Of a DNA stretch of 5,668 bases, positions 1 to 5,668 are shown piece after piece. Position 1 is the stretch's first letter; each line of letters begins with the position of its first letter. The translations under genes were made by a program, and so were the position numbers. The stretch covers positions 1-5,668 of the forward strand of contig NZ_JAVRIF010000015.1 in assembly GCF_031846185.1 (NCBI RefSeq), read 5' to 3'. The notes beneath the pieces were generated by a model. The model was not told where the DNA came from. It worked only from the letters and a program-made list of their open reading frames with translations, and searched no databases. Source of the DNA: Thalassotalea_H castellviae (GTDB lineage: Bacteria > Pseudomonadota > Gammaproteobacteria > Enterobacterales > Alteromonadaceae).

Positions 1-415
1 ACCATATCCTTGTCGAAGTATTACGGTGAGTGAGCCTGAGCCAGAAAACAACCCTCCAACTATTTCAGGGACTCCTTCAACATCGACAACAGTTAATCAA
101 GCATATAGCTTCATTCCAATAGCAAATGATATCGATAATGATAATTTGACTTTTAATATTGAAGGGAAGCCAACTTGGGCGAACTTTAGTAACTCTACGG
201 GTCAATTATCAGGCACCCCAAAAGCAAGCGATATAGGAATTGTTACTGATATAACTATTTCAGTCACAGACGGGAAGGTGTCCAAACCGATACCCTTGTC
301 AACATTTGATATAAAAGTTTTAAACGAAGTGCCGACTCACAAAACTATTTTTATCCACACGGATGTTTTAGGGACACCTGTTGTCGAGACAGGCTCAGAA
401 GGAGAGATATTATGA
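1..415 (+). CDS. Partial cadherin/Ig-like repeat protein with Rhs-like C-terminal tail (5' end missing)
   Basis: The frame is open to the left edge (from base 2: P-Y-P-C-R-S-I-T-V), so this is the 3' end of a longer gene. The GTG at 26 has no convincing Shine-Dalgarno and no signal peptide, so I do not take it as the start. Counting from that GTG, residues 8-100 form one putative-Ig/cadherin-like (He_PIG/CADG) domain. Its marks are NNPPTISGTPS, an AYSFIPIANDIDNDNLTF stretch with a calcium-type D-x-D-x-D pattern, the SNSTGQLSGTP turn and a final ITISVTDG strand. Such domains are usual in exported adhesins and cell-surface proteins. Residues 101-129 differ: HTDVLGTPVVETGSEGEIL matches the HTDxLGSPxxxTD signature normally found inside Rhs cores, yet here the protein ends on it. 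The stop overlaps the next start, so both products are probably made from one mRNA. The domain family is well supported; the biological role is inferred. Confidence 0.85.
   Translation, partial: PYPCRSITVSEPEPENNPPTISGTPSTSTTVNQAYSFIPIANDIDNDNLTFNIEGKPTWANFSNSTGQLSGTPKASDIGIVTDITISVTDGKVSKPIPLSTFDIKVLNEVPTHKTIFIHTDVLGTPVVETGSEGEIL
356..409 (+). other. Rhs-type HTDxLGTP peptide at the C-terminus of the upstream protein
   Basis: Codons for HTDVLGTPVVETGSEGEI. In many Rhs/YD proteins a closely similar peptide lies between the Y-I-x-L-G-x-x-L-I-A-K-E segment and the KPFG segment of the core. In the downstream Rhs protein that position holds only a short unrelated linker. The peptide is one residue from the stop codon, so nothing of the rest of a core follows in this reading frame. 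Confidence 0.75.
399..415 (+). promoter_or_regulatory. Strong ribosome binding site and ATGA stop-start overlap for the Rhs gene
   Basis: AAGGAG at 399-404 lies seven bases before the ATG at 412-414. The TGA at 413-415 that ends the upstream gene overlaps this ATG. Together they fix the Rhs start and suggest translational coupling, which would keep the two proteins in balanced amounts. The site lies inside the upstream coding sequence, so no separate promoter is needed for the Rhs gene; none was recognised. Confidence 0.85.
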
Positions 416-495
416 AAATAAGCCCATTGGAAAAATTCATCTATCACTGTGTGGTTATTGCCTCTTGTATACTTTCTTCAAATATCATCAGTGCG
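412..495 (+). other. N-terminal export signal, Sec type I or lipoprotein
   Basis: MKISPLEK gives a short basic start, followed by a hydrophobic stretch FIYHCVVIASCIL. Two processing readings are possible. IASC at residues 16-19 fits a lipobox, with Cys19 (bases 466-468) as the lipidated residue. NIISA at 24-28 could be a signal peptidase I site, but Pro29 would be at +1, which that enzyme disfavours. Either way the protein should cross the inner membrane. Confidence 0.75.
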
Positions 496-3400
496 CCTTA
501 TGATATTAGCTTACCCCCTTTAGGTTTACCAGCGCCAGCCTATATTCCCAATCCTTATCCTGGATTTGAGCCCTATCTAATAGCTGAACCCGATCCTGAT
601 GATCCTGGCTCTAATCAGGATGAAGTTATTTCTGAATTATTTACCATCCAAGATCGCAATCAAGTCAGGATGTTAAACCCTTCCTCTTTCATGGGCGACA
701 GTATTGACCCTAATACAGGAACGCTGAACTTTCACCATACGGACGTGACTATTCCTGGTAATTTTAATTTGCCGGTTAAGTTAAGTCGTCATTTACCTAC
801 TAATTCATCTCCTATTACGCCTTTTATCCATTGGGGGCTTGATGTGCCTTATATCTCTGGGCGATTAGGGTTTAGTTGGCATGCTAACAGATGCTCACAA
901 ATGTTGCCCCATGAGTCTAATCAATATGTACTTGCTACACATTTTTTTGGCGGGCTAACGCTCAACGATGGTAACGGCTATAACGGCATGATATTGGAGC
1001 CTGACGCTTCTACTATTCCGTTTAATTTACCGGCTGGTTATACCCGTATCACTAAAGATAACTGGGCGATAAAGTGTATAAATACAGACAATGGCGAAGG
1101 TTTTGAAGCCTTGTCACCGAATGGTACTAAATATACTTTTGATGTTTTTGTTTCCAGAGAGCAGGCACCAGCGAAGTACAATGGTCGAATACGCAGAACT
1201 ATGTTACACGGCGCGATGGCGAGTAAAGTTGAAGACCGTTTTGGCAATACGGTGACTTATGACTACAGCTTACATATTATAAGAACTCCAAATGGTTATG
1301 ACTCAGGTAATAGGGGGGGCCGTCTAGAAAGCATTACTTCAAGTGATGGTCGTACCATTACCGTAAATTACGCGACCGCTGATGACCCATATATCCAATC
1401 AGTTACTGCCAATGGGCGAACATGGCAATATGGCTATGTTAATGAAACGATTGATAATCGAATAGTTAAACGCCTTGAAACGGTAACAAGACCCGATAAT
1501 AAATTTTGGCAGTTTACGAATTTATATTCGCTTGCTAGTCGTACACCTAGAGCAGGTGTGCCCAAACAAATATTCAGTATTAGCTTAAAGCACCCAGAAG
1601 GAGCTACTGCTACCTATGAGATTTCAGACGTATTACGCTTTAAACCGGGTATGAACGTTGAGATTACGGCGGGTAATTCAGCCGTTGAGTCTCAATATAT
1701 AGAATACTTAGGCGTAAACAAGAAAACCGTTAGTGGTGAGGGCTTTAATTATACATGGAAATATGAATATGGCGATAGCACATATGGCTCATGGGAAAAA
1801 GACGGCAGCTTGCCTAAGAAAACGCACACAACAACTATTACTACGCCAACGACGATAGAAGAATATACTTTTTTTCGCTGGGCTGAATGGCAAGACGGTA
1901 AATTACTGAAACATATCATCAAAGATAAAAATGGGTCGGTCATTCAAACCATTGATAACTCTTGGCGTTATGGTGACGATAATTGGCCAGCTAACACAGG
2001 GATGATAGGTAGTATTGACCTTGACTTTGGTAATGAACTTGCTGGTTTTACTGAAGGTAAATCAGGCCAAAAGCACTTTTTAACGTCAAAAACTGTTACC
2101 GAACATGGCTCAACGTATACCACCAATTACCCAAGTTATAATGTCTATGGCGCTAATTTGGTGAAACAAGAAAGTAATTCATTCAACAACAAAACAAAAT
2201 ACACCAAACAAAGTTATTTGCATGATACTTCAGCATGGTTAATTAACTTACCCACAACCACTGAGTTGGGTAGTCATTTGGGGTCATTAACTGCAGTGAG
2301 TGAAATCCAATATTATCCAAGCAATCATGGTAGTTATTCTAATCTACCTCAGATGAAAAAATCATTTGGCATATGGCAAAAAGAATATAAATCATATGAT
2401 AAAGGCAATGTCACACGAATTGAATTTAACGCCCCATTAACTACTGGAAGTGGTAATAGATATCAAAAGTACAGCGATTATAAACGTGGTCAACCAACAA
2501 CCATCACAATACCTGCACGTTACTCATCTGGAGGAATCAGCGCTAGCCGTGAGATTGATGATAATGGCTGGGTGAAATCCATTACCCCACTTGATGGCCC
2601 AAGCCATAAAACTGAATATAAATATGACATTATGGGTAATTTATTATCGGTTAAATTACCCTCAAACTTCTTAGGGAGCTTATATTCATGGCGTTATAAT
2701 GGTGGTTCAACCGGTACACAACCCGTACGCACGTTACAACGTTGTACGTTAAACAGTGCGAGAAATGCTTGTGCCAGTAATACTAACCTCACTGAAACCA
2801 CTACTTATGATGGTTTATATCGCCCGTTATCTGTGGTCACCACAGATAACACCTCGAATATTTCAGTGCATCAAAACTCAAGATACAACGCGAATAACCA
2901 AGTAACCTTTCAGTCATTTCCTTCTGATGTTGCGGGTGAAACGTTAGGCACTTCTTTTACGTATGACGCGTTACAACGTCAAACAAGACAAACAATTAGT
3001 TATGGTGGTAGTACAACCACGCAATACTTGCCTAACAACCAAATTAAAACAACGGATGCAAAAGGACATGTAACCACCACCACGTATCTTGCGTATGGGG
3101 AGCCGAGTTACGAGCAAGCCACCAAAATAGTATCACCTGAAGGAGTTACCACTGACATCGCCGTTAATCTCTTTGGTAATACCACATCCATTACTCAGGG
3201 TGGGCAAATTGAAACACGTTTATACAATAATGCACAGCAACTGTGTATGACCAAACGCAATGATGTAGGGAATACCTACTTACAACGTGCAACTAATGGT
3301 GAAATTACTTGGCAAGCACAAGGAGTCTCAGGCTCAAATTGTACAAATCATGGCGCAACCAATGCACAAAAGCTCATCTTTGGTTACGATAATCGTGGTG

Positions 3401-5169
3401 AGCAGCGCACGATAGCCTATGGCGACGGCACACCAACGCGCACCTTTTCCATGAGTAAAGGCAATAACTTGTTGAGCATTACAGGTGATGGCTATAGTCA
3501 GACATATAATTATAACAGTGTGAACCTACTAGAAGATGAAACCTTAACAATTGCAGGACGCACTGCTGGGGGCTTAACACTTGATTATGATTACGATAAC
3601 TTAGGTCACTTGTCTTCATTGATTTACCCTAATGAAACAACGCCAGTAACGTTTTCCCCCAACGCATTTGGTCAAGCCACACAGGCAATAAAGGGCACAG
3701 AAATATTTGCGGAGTTAGCCAGTTACCACCCCAATGGCATAATAAATACTTTTACTTATGGTAATGGCATTACCCATCAAACGCAGTTAAATAACCGTCA
3801 AATTCCGTCGAAAATTATGGATAAATTAGGTGGACAAGACAAAGTTAACTTAAGTTATAGTTACGATAACAACGATAACATCACCTCTATCACTAATACG
3901 CGTGATGCAGATATTTATAGCTTAACTCATTTAACTTATGACGGATTAGACCGTCTTAAAACCACCTCTGGCGGCTCAGGTATTGGCTCAAGTAACCTAA
4001 CCTATGACACATTAGGCAATATAAAGTCTTACAGCAATAATAGCGCTTTCGACAGCCACGCGTTAACATATAGCTATACCAATAATCGTTTAACAGGGCT
4101 ATCAGGTAACGGCAGTGAAGGCTATGACTTTACTCAAAGTAACAGTTACGACAACCGAGGTAATATAACGCATAACGGTAAGCGTTCATTCACCTATAAC
4201 TTAGCCAATCAAATGACAAGCTCAGGTACTAATACTTATGTTTATGACGGCTTTAATCGCAGACTAAAAACCACCGACAGTAAAGGTACCAGTTACAGCT
4301 TTTATAGCCAGTCAGGCAAACTGCTGTATCGAGAAACCGATGATGGTGGTATTAACTATATTTTCTTAGGCAGTAAACTCATTGCTAAAGAAGGCTATGG
4401 GGTTAAAATACCAGAAAATGGCAGTATCATGAACAGTAAACCATTTGGTGATACCATTGAAGCACCAAATGATGATGTCGGATATACGGGGCATAAATTT
4501 GATACAGATTTAGGGTTAAGTTATATGCAGGCACGATACTATGATCCAGTTATCGGGCGTTTTTATTCGAATGATCCGATTGGATTCCGTGATATACATA
4601 GTTTTAATCGTTATAGCTATGTTGCTAACAATCCATATAAGTATATAGACCCAACGGGGATGATATTAGAATGTTCTAGTAATGAACATTGCACCACTAC
4701 TCAAAGTCTTGCAGATATTGAAAAAGAAGAAAAACAAAGAGTTAGGCTTGAAAGGTTGGAATTAGAACGAAAATATAATGAATATGTTAATACGGGTAGT
4801 ATAATTAATAACTCATCAGGATATGGTGCTGCCATAGCATCACAGGTAATTGTCAATAGTGATGGTGTTTGGCTAGGAAAAAATGGGAAATACTACTCAT
4901 CAAAATGGGGTGGGAATGGTTCTACAGGAGGTAGAAGTGTTGCTACTAGCAGAGCAAATGGGCTGAAGCTATTCGGGCGATTTTCATTTGTTACATCTGC
5001 TGGTATATCTGTATATAATTATAATACGCCTAATGGTCCTTCGGGGATGAAGACCTCTTTAGATATCGGTATGGCTGCCTTAGGTTTCGTCTGGCCAATT
5101 GGGACAGCAGCGAGTGCAGCGTACTTTATGGTTGATATATCTAATGGCGGTAATTGGACAGGACATTAG
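412..5169 (+). CDS. Exported Rhs/YD-repeat polymorphic toxin with variable C-terminal domain
   Basis: A 1585-residue Rhs-family protein. In order it has an N-terminal signal (about 1-28), a proline-rich linker (29-68), an N-terminal Rhs region (about 95-127, GDSIDPNTGTLNF then TDVTIPGNFNLPVKL), and a long beta region. From about residue 736 to 1320 there are many YD repeats (YDIMGNL, YDGLYRPL, YDALQRQ, YDNRGEQ, YDYDNLGHL, YDGLDRL, YDTLGNI, YDNRGNI, YDGFNRRL). The Rhs core follows at 1357-1417 and a unique tail at 1418-1585. Known Rhs proteins fold this shell into a hollow cocoon that holds the C-terminal toxin and cuts itself at the DPxG box. No PAAR or DUF4150 domain is present, so type VI secretion is not indicated; the start signal points to Sec export. 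The ATG at 412 is supported by the Shine-Dalgarno and the signal peptide. Family assignment is certain; toxicity and target are inferred from architecture. Confidence 0.95.
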   Translation: MKISPLEKFIYHCVVIASCILSSNIISAPYDISLPPLGLPAPAYIPNPYPGFEPYLIAEPDPDDPGSNQDEVISELFTIQDRNQVRMLNPSSFMGDSIDPNTGTLNFHHTDVTIPGNFNLPVKLSRHLPTNSSPITPFIHWGLDVPYISGRLGFSWHANRCSQMLPHESNQYVLATHFFGGLTLNDGNGYNGMILEPDASTIPFNLPAGYTRITKDNWAIKCINTDNGEGFEALSPNGTKYTFDVFVSREQAPAKYNGRIRRTMLHGAMASKVEDRFGNTVTYDYSLHIIRTPNGYDSGNRGGRLESITSSDGRTITVNYATADDPYIQSVTANGRTWQYGYVNETIDNRIVKRLETVTRPDNKFWQFTNLYSLASRTPRAGVPKQIFSISLKHPEGATATYEISDVLRFKPGMNVEITAGNSAVESQYIEYLGVNKKTVSGEGFNYTWKYEYGDSTYGSWEKDGSLPKKTHTTTITTPTTIEEYTFFRWAEWQDGKLLKHIIKDKNGSVIQTIDNSWRYGDDNWPANTGMIGSIDLDFGNELAGFTEGKSGQKHFLTSKTVTEHGSTYTTNYPSYNVYGANLVKQESNSFNNKTKYTKQSYLHDTSAWLINLPTTTELGSHLGSLTAVSEIQYYPSNHGSYSNLPQMKKSFGIWQKEYKSYDKGNVTRIEFNAPLTTGSGNRYQKYSDYKRGQPTTITIPARYSSGGISASREIDDNGWVKSITPLDGPSHKTEYKYDIMGNLLSVKLPSNFLGSLYSWRYNGGSTGTQPVRTLQRCTLNSARNACASNTNLTETTTYDGLYRPLSVVTTDNTSNISVHQNSRYNANNQVTFQSFPSDVAGETLGTSFTYDALQRQTRQTISYGGSTTTQYLPNNQIKTTDAKGHVTTTTYLAYGEPSYEQATKIVSPEGVTTDIAVNLFGNTTSITQGGQIETRLYNNAQQLCMTKRNDVGNTYLQRATNGEITWQAQGVSGSNCTNHGATNAQKLIFGYDNRGEQRTIAYGDGTPTRTFSMSKGNNLLSITGDGYSQTYNYNSVNLLEDETLTIAGRTAGGLTLDYDYDNLGHLSSLIYPNETTPVTFSPNAFGQATQAIKGTEIFAELASYHPNGIINTFTYGNGITHQTQLNNRQIPSKIMDKLGGQDKVNLSYSYDNNDNITSITNTRDADIYSLTHLTYDGLDRLKTTSGGSGIGSSNLTYDTLGNIKSYSNNSAFDSHALTYSYTNNRLTGLSGNGSEGYDFTQSNSYDNRGNITHNGKRSFTYNLANQMTSSGTNTYVYDGFNRRLKTTDSKGTSYSFYSQSGKLLYRETDDGGINYIFLGSKLIAKEGYGVKIPENGSIMNSKPFGDTIEAPNDDVGYTGHKFDTDLGLSYMQARYYDPVIGRFYSNDPIGFRDIHSFNRYSYVANNPYKYIDPTGMILECSSNEHCTTTQSLADIEKEEKQRVRLERLELERKYNEYVNTGSIINNSSGYGAAIASQVIVNSDGVWLGKNGKYYSSKWGGNGSTGGRSVATSRANGLKLFGRFSFVTSAGISVYNYNTPNGPSGMKTSLDIGMAALGFVWPIGTAASAAYFMVDISNGGNWTGH
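2826..2850. repeat. Perfect 25-base inverted repeat inside the Rhs gene
   Basis: The arms GTTATCTGTGGT and ACCACAGATAAC are exact reverse complements around a single central C at 2838. It lies in the YD-repeat region and encodes L-S-V-V-T-T-D-N in the middle. Twelve-base perfect arms at this spacing are unlikely by chance in 5.7 kb. It could form a cruciform or mRNA hairpin or bind a dimeric protein, but nothing nearby shows which, and it may simply reflect codon choice. Confidence 0.8.
4480..4662 (+). other. Rhs core domain with DPxG self-cleavage box
   Basis: Residues 1357-1417 run GYTGHKFDTDLGLSYMQAR, YYDPVIGRFYSNDPIGF, FNRYSYVANNPYKYIDPTGM. This is the hallmark Rhs-associated core. In studied Rhs proteins the two DPxG aspartates form an aspartyl-protease pair that releases the C-terminal toxin just after the second box. 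The matching residues here are Asp1388 and Asp1413, with cleavage expected near Met1417 (usually Leu). The gap between the boxes is 21 residues, against about 18 in the well-known motif; cleavage is therefore probable but not certain. Confidence 0.9.
4663..5166 (+). other. Variable C-terminal toxin candidate, possibly membrane-active
   Basis: Residues 1418-1585 follow the second DPxG box and are unlike the shell. A short piece with Cys1421 and Cys1427 leads into a highly charged, probably helical stretch (1434-1458, rich in E, K and R). Next comes a glycine-rich segment, GVWLGKNGKYYSSKWGGNG followed by STGGR (1485-1508). Two hydrophobic stretches end it: 1518-1537, and 1549-1575 with A-A-L-G-F-V-W-P-I-G and S-A-A-Y-F. 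No nuclease, deaminase, ADP-ribosyltransferase or protease motif was recognised. The hydrophobic pair, together with a neighbouring membrane protein, suggests action on a membrane, by inference only. From memory, similar W-x-G-N-G-x-T-G-G-R tails occur on other Rhs proteins; this was not checked. Confidence 0.6.
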
Positions 5170-5194
5170 ATGATTACAGCATACTGAGAATTAT

Positions 5195-5575
5195 ATGATT
5201 TTATTTGGTGATCTGAATAAGGCTCTTTATTTTCGATTTAAATTGATAATGATCTTTATCGAAGGTGAGAGCGAAATCACTCACGTTTCAAGTGTTTTGC
5301 TTTTATCGTTGTTTCAGCTTTGTTTGATTTTTCTGATAATGCTTTTTTTAAATTATTTTAATATTCCATTTGTAACATTTTCAGGTGGCATTGAGGGGAA
5401 AATAATTGCTGTAACTTTTATTCTAATGTTAGTCGTAGCGAATCTTATTACACTTAAAGTAAGAGATTTTCATGGTGACTCAATATTTATTAAGGAGAAG
5501 AAACCTACTCTCGCTACAGATATATTTATTCTATTAGTGATTATTTTGATAGTATTTTTTTCATATATTAATTAG
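5195..5575 (+). CDS. Small three-helix membrane protein, candidate immunity protein
   Basis: A 126-residue protein that I do not recognise as a named family. It has a basic N-terminus (Lys9, Arg14, Lys16), then three clear membrane helices at about 31-55, 69-87 and 108-124. The loop at 88-105 carries Lys and Arg, so by the positive-inside rule the N-terminus and that loop face the cytoplasm. It starts 25 bases after the Rhs stop on the same strand, the usual place for the immunity gene of a polymorphic toxin. Membrane immunity proteins typically protect against membrane-acting toxins such as pore-forming colicins, which agrees with the hydrophobic Rhs tail. The ATG at 5195 has only a weak GAGAA in front; the next in-frame ATG at 5249 has no better site and would lose the basic start. 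By hand count, G+C is 17 of 60 at 5341-5400 and 7 of 60 at 5521-5580, against 27 of 60 at 3361-3420 in the Rhs shell, as expected of an exchangeable toxin-immunity tip. Confidence 0.75.
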   Translation: MILFGDLNKALYFRFKLIMIFIEGESEITHVSSVLLLSLFQLCLIFLIMLFLNYFNIPFVTFSGGIEGKIIAVTFILMLVVANLITLKVRDFHGDSIFIKEKKPTLATDIFILLVIILIVFFSYIN

Positions 5576-5576
5576 A

Positions 5577-5597
5577 AAATCAATGGCAAATCAATGG
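5577..5597. repeat. Tandem direct repeat AAATCAATGG x2
   Basis: AAATCAATGG occurs at 5577-5586 and again at 5588-5597, a period of 11 bases, starting one base after the stop codon of the small membrane protein. The second copy runs into the GGGGTCAGAG sequence. The repeat could be a duplication scar at the edge of an inserted element or a trace of slippage. Confidence 0.7.
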
Positions 5598-5665
5598 GGT
5601 CAGAGCGTTTGAAATAACACTCTGGTCTTTTGTTTTTATTTGCTTTACTTATGGTAAATGGGGTC
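5593..5665. repeat. Two direct copies of AATGGGGTC, possible REP/mobile-element edge
   Basis: AATGGGGTC is at 5593-5601 and at 5657-5665, both on the + strand and 64 bases apart. The first continues as AGAGCG and is matched by CACTCTGGTC downstream. From memory, ATGGGGTCAGAG sequences with an inverted partner are frequent in gammaproteobacteria next to REP-associated (RAYT/IS200-like) transposases. No transposase is visible here and the window ends three bases after the second copy, so the assignment is tentative. Confidence 0.4.
5601..5640 (+). terminator. Probable intrinsic terminator after the toxin-immunity pair
   Basis: CAGAGCGTT (5601-5609) pairs with AACACTCTG (5616-5624) around the loop TGAAAT, giving eight base pairs with one C-A mismatch. 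A T-rich run GTCTTTTGTTTTTATT (5625-5640) follows at once. It lies 26 bases after the last stop codon, where the end of the transcript is expected. The stem is of moderate strength and overlaps the repeat described above, so the hairpin could have a mobile-element origin and still work as a terminator. Confidence 0.6.
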
Positions 5666-5668
5666 TAT

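Noticed and set aside
26..28. GTG as the true start of the upstream gene
   Set aside because: The frame is open upstream, there is no good Shine-Dalgarno, and a protein of this kind should begin with an export signal, which is absent.
942..948. Run of seven T in the Rhs gene
   Set aside because: T runs of this length are unremarkable in AT-rich DNA, and the frame is intact.
1038..1247. 69-codon open frame on the - strand
   Set aside because: It lies wholly inside the Rhs gene, has no recognisable domain, and is best explained as an antisense shadow.
1749..1943. 64-codon open frame on the - strand
   Set aside because: It is antisense to the Rhs gene. Its V-V-V-G-V-V-I-V-V-V stretch only mirrors the Thr-rich codons of the sense strand.
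2735..2746. TACAACGTTGTA palindrome
   Set aside because: Six-base arms are expected about once by chance in a window of this size.
3760..3776. GGTAATG/CATTACC inverted repeat
   Set aside because: Seven-base arms are close to chance expectation, and it encodes an ordinary Y-G-N-G-I-T-H Rhs segment.
5170..5187. Five-codon mini-gene (MITAY) directly after the Rhs stop
   Set aside because: TAG is followed immediately by ATG, so re-initiation is conceivable, but the frame is too short to support and has no clear ribosome site of its own.
5132..5194. Separate promoter for the membrane protein
   Set aside because: TGGACA at 5155-5160 and CATACT at 5180-5185 are separated by 19 bases and the -10 is weak. 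TTGATA at 5132 has no matching -10. Neither is convincing.

Overview
The window looks like chromosomal accessory DNA of a marine-type gammaproteobacterium. Shewanella, Pseudoalteromonas, Colwellia or Vibrio relatives are the best guess. The guess rests on moderately AT-rich coding sequence, on the style of the Rhs core (GYTGHKFDTDLGLSYMQAR) and on a GGGGTCAGAG-type repeat at the right edge. The genus cannot be fixed from this sequence alone.

All supported genes are on the + strand and read as one cassette. (1) Bases 1-415 are the 3' end of a gene that starts outside the window. It encodes a cadherin/Ig-like domain followed by a 29-residue tail containing HTDVLGTPVVETGSEGEI, a motif that normally sits inside Rhs cores. 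(2) Its stop overlaps the start of a 1585-residue Rhs/YD-repeat protein in an ATGA arrangement with a strong Shine-Dalgarno. The Rhs protein has an N-terminal export signal, which can be read as a Sec or a lipoprotein signal. A proline-rich linker, the long YD-repeat shell and the Rhs core follow. A 168-residue variable C-terminus looks like a membrane-active toxin. (3) After 25 bases comes a small, very AT-rich gene for a three-helix membrane protein, the expected position and type of a cognate immunity protein. (4) The last 93 bases hold a tandem 10-base repeat, a probable terminator hairpin and two copies of AATGGGGTC.

The working model is a secreted or surface-anchored polymorphic toxin with its immunity gene, translationally coupled to an upstream adhesin-like partner. 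The most unusual point is that the HTDxLGTP peptide expected within the Rhs core is missing from the Rhs protein and lies instead at the very C-terminus of the upstream partner. This suggests either a core supplied in trans or an old cassette rearrangement. A perfect 25-base inverted repeat inside the Rhs gene is a second unexplained feature.
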